Positions 4,986 to 5,737 of a DNA stretch of 5,737 nt are shown here, in pieces (position 1 is the stretch's first letter; each line of letters opens with the position of its first letter). The notes beneath the pieces are model-generated. The model was not told the origin of the DNA. It made no database searches and saw only the letters and a list, made by a program, of their open reading frames with translations. The DNA lies in contig JAITDF010000208.1 of the NCBI GenBank assembly GCA_031282705.1, positions 1 to 5,737 of the forward strand. Direction: 5' to 3'. The position numbers and the translations under genes were made by a program. The DNA is from Opitutaceae bacterium (GTDB lineage Bacteria; Verrucomicrobiota; Verrucomicrobiia; Opitutales; Opitutaceae).

Positions 4986-5405
4986 ATGACCCAAACGCCT
5001 GAGATCGCCCTCGCCGCCGCCATTGCCCGCCGCGCCCACCACGGGCAGACCCGCCACGACAACATCACCCCTTACGCCGCCCATCCCGAATCCGTCGCCC
5101 GGCGGCTGCGCGGCGAGGATGCCACCGTCATCGCCACCGCCTGGCTGCACGACGTGCTGGAGGACACCGCCGAGACCGCCGCCACCCTGCGCGCCGCCGG
5201 CGTCGGCGACGCGGTCATCGACGCCGTCCAATGCATGACCCGGCAGCCCGGCGAACCCTACGAAAGCTACCTCGAACGCGTAAAAGCGCACCCCGTCGCC
5301 CGCAAGGTCAAGGTGGCCGACATGCTCGACAACCTCAACGACTCCCCCGGCGAAAAACAAATCCTCAAATACGCCAAAGCCCTCCTCTTCCTGCTCGACA
5401 ACTAA
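4986..5405 (+). CDS. Small HD-domain phosphohydrolase (SpoT/MESH1-like)
   Basis: The 139-residue single-domain protein has the HD metal-site signature of (p)ppGpp 3'-pyrophosphohydrolases. R23 lies upstream of TPYAAHP, which carries H33. H55-D56 is the HD pair in WLHDVLEDT, followed by E59-D60. D112 and N116 lie in VKVADMLDNL. These residues bind Mn2+ and the nucleotide in RelA/SpoT and MESH1. No synthetase, TGS or ACT domain is present. It is shorter than MESH1 (about 179) and resembles small stand-alone 'HD domain' proteins whose substrate is often untested, so alarmone hydrolysis is plausible but not proven. ATG 4986 gives the natural start (MTQTPEIALAAAIARRAHHGQ); an in-frame ATG at 4800 would translate intergenic repeats. 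No Shine-Dalgarno sequence is visible. Repeats flank it on both sides. Confidence 0.85.
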   Translation: MTQTPEIALAAAIARRAHHGQTRHDNITPYAAHPESVARRLRGEDATVIATAWLHDVLEDTAETAATLRAAGVGDAVIDAVQCMTRQPGEPYESYLERVKAHPVARKVKVADMLDNLNDSPGEKQILKYAKALLFLLDN

Positions 5406-5575
5406 TGCCATTTGCCAGTGAAAACCGGACTTTGGCCATGAACCGCCCATGTAGCGCAGGCTGGCGGACTGTCGCTCCGCCCGGAACCAAACCTGCCTCC
5501 CATTTCAGACAGGCAGGTTTGAAAACCTGCGCTACAGGCCGCATCGAAAGTCTGATTCCCTTTGGGAAATGGCAT
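5405..5575. mobile_element. Foldback (MITE-like) palindromic element
   Basis: A roughly 171-bp nested inverted repeat. The outermost arms are ATGCCATTT (5405-5413) and AAATGGCAT (5567-5575). Next come GACTTT (5428-5433) with AAAGTC (5547-5552), then the perfect 11-bp pair TGTAGCGCAGG (5450-5460) and CCTGCGCTACA (5526-5536). Inside are two hairpins: GGCGGA/TCCGCC (5463-5481) and AAACCTGCCT/AGGCAGGTTT (5489-5520). It encodes nothing and begins on the last base of the HD gene's stop codon. No target-site duplication is evident. It may be a transposase-dependent miniature element or a compound REP cluster. Confidence 0.65.
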
Positions 5576-5608
5576 GGGGAGTATAACTCCAGAAATTCAG
5601 TTTTTAAC

Positions 5609-5638
5609 CGCGAAAAGACGCGAAAGGACGCAAAATAT
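5609..5638. repeat. 10-bp tandem iteration (CGCGAAAAGA type)
   Basis: Three degenerate units, CGCGAAAAGA, CGCGAAAGGA and CGCAAAATAT, lie in tandem after TTTTTAAC. This kind of 'AACCGCGAAAAGACGCG' sequence recurs between genes in several bacterial groups. Nothing else recognisable is seen in 5576-5700. Confidence 0.6.
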
Positions 5639-5700
5639 AAAACCGGAGGAAGCCGGGTAATTTGTTTAACTGATGGGACGCAGTCGGCAGATTTTGGCAG

Positions 5701-5721
5701 GGCGGTCTCGCCGAGACCGCC
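5701..5721. repeat. 21-bp near-perfect palindrome
   Basis: GGCGGTCTCG (5701-5710) and CGAGACCGCC (5712-5721) are perfect complementary arms around a single central C. The self-pairing is strong, but the 3' side has no T-run, so a repeat-family element is more likely than an intrinsic terminator. Confidence 0.8.
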
Positions 5722-5737
5722 GTCGTTTGCCTCGTGG

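Noticed and set aside
4701..5450. Minus-strand ORF across the HD gene and repeats
   Set aside because: It is antisense to a well-supported HD domain and translates palindromic repeats at both ends.
5673..5737. ORF starting MGRSRQILAG and open to the window end
   Set aside because: It runs straight through the 21-bp palindrome, is Arg-rich only because of that repeat, and has no upstream signal or recognisable domain.

Overview
The window looks like chromosomal DNA from a GC-rich bacterium. The best guess is a verrucomicrobial lineage such as Opitutaceae. This rests on gene style, starts without Shine-Dalgarno sequences, and abundant 'GTAGCGCAGG', 'GCAGACTTGG' and 'GGCGGTCTCG' palindromic repeats between genes. 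It is an inference, because no rRNA or other strict marker is present. Every gene supported here is on the + strand.

Layout. 1-274: pyrimidine-rich leader with a 9-bp tandem repeat (42-113) and a doubled 16-mer (134-165). 275-1582: tyrS, a complete tyrosyl-tRNA synthetase. 1583-3143: a visibly less GC-rich stretch of small, poorly known genes. These are a predicted lipoprotein (1629-2285), a CxxC-x20-CxxC zinc-ribbon membrane protein (2338-2631), a 24-codon signal-peptide-like ORF (2659-2733) and a two-helix membrane protein (2790-3143). Three direct copies of a 33-bp repeat (2287, 2620, 2733) separate them. 3140-4456: a GC-rich NOL1/NOP2/Sun (RsmB-like) RNA m5C methyltransferase whose probable GTG start overlaps the preceding stop. 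4457-4985: an intergenic region built almost wholly of palindromic repeats, including a duplicated 78-bp unit. 4986-5405: a compact HD-domain protein of the ppGpp-hydrolase (SpoT/MESH1) superfamily. 5405-5575: a foldback element that begins on the last base of that gene's stop codon. 5576-5737: further short repeats and a 21-bp near-perfect palindrome, with no gene.

Two translation or RNA-modification genes (tyrS and the methyltransferase) bracket the accessory array. Short gaps and overlaps suggest one co-directional transcript from tyrS to the methyltransferase, although no promoter or terminator could be identified. The HD gene is separated by repeat-rich DNA and is probably expressed on its own.

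The most notable observation is the accessory array. Each 33-bp repeat lies at the end of one gene and just before the next. In all three copies one reading frame through the repeat encodes (K)I(P/L)HKGQ(A/T)KNET and stops at a TGA that overlaps the next gene's ATG as ATGA. The three spacers differ in length (18, 6 and 24 nt) but are all multiples of three. This suggests either a repeat-carried coupling mini-cistron or the scar of a cassette-like insertion process. Three copies in one window cannot prove either.
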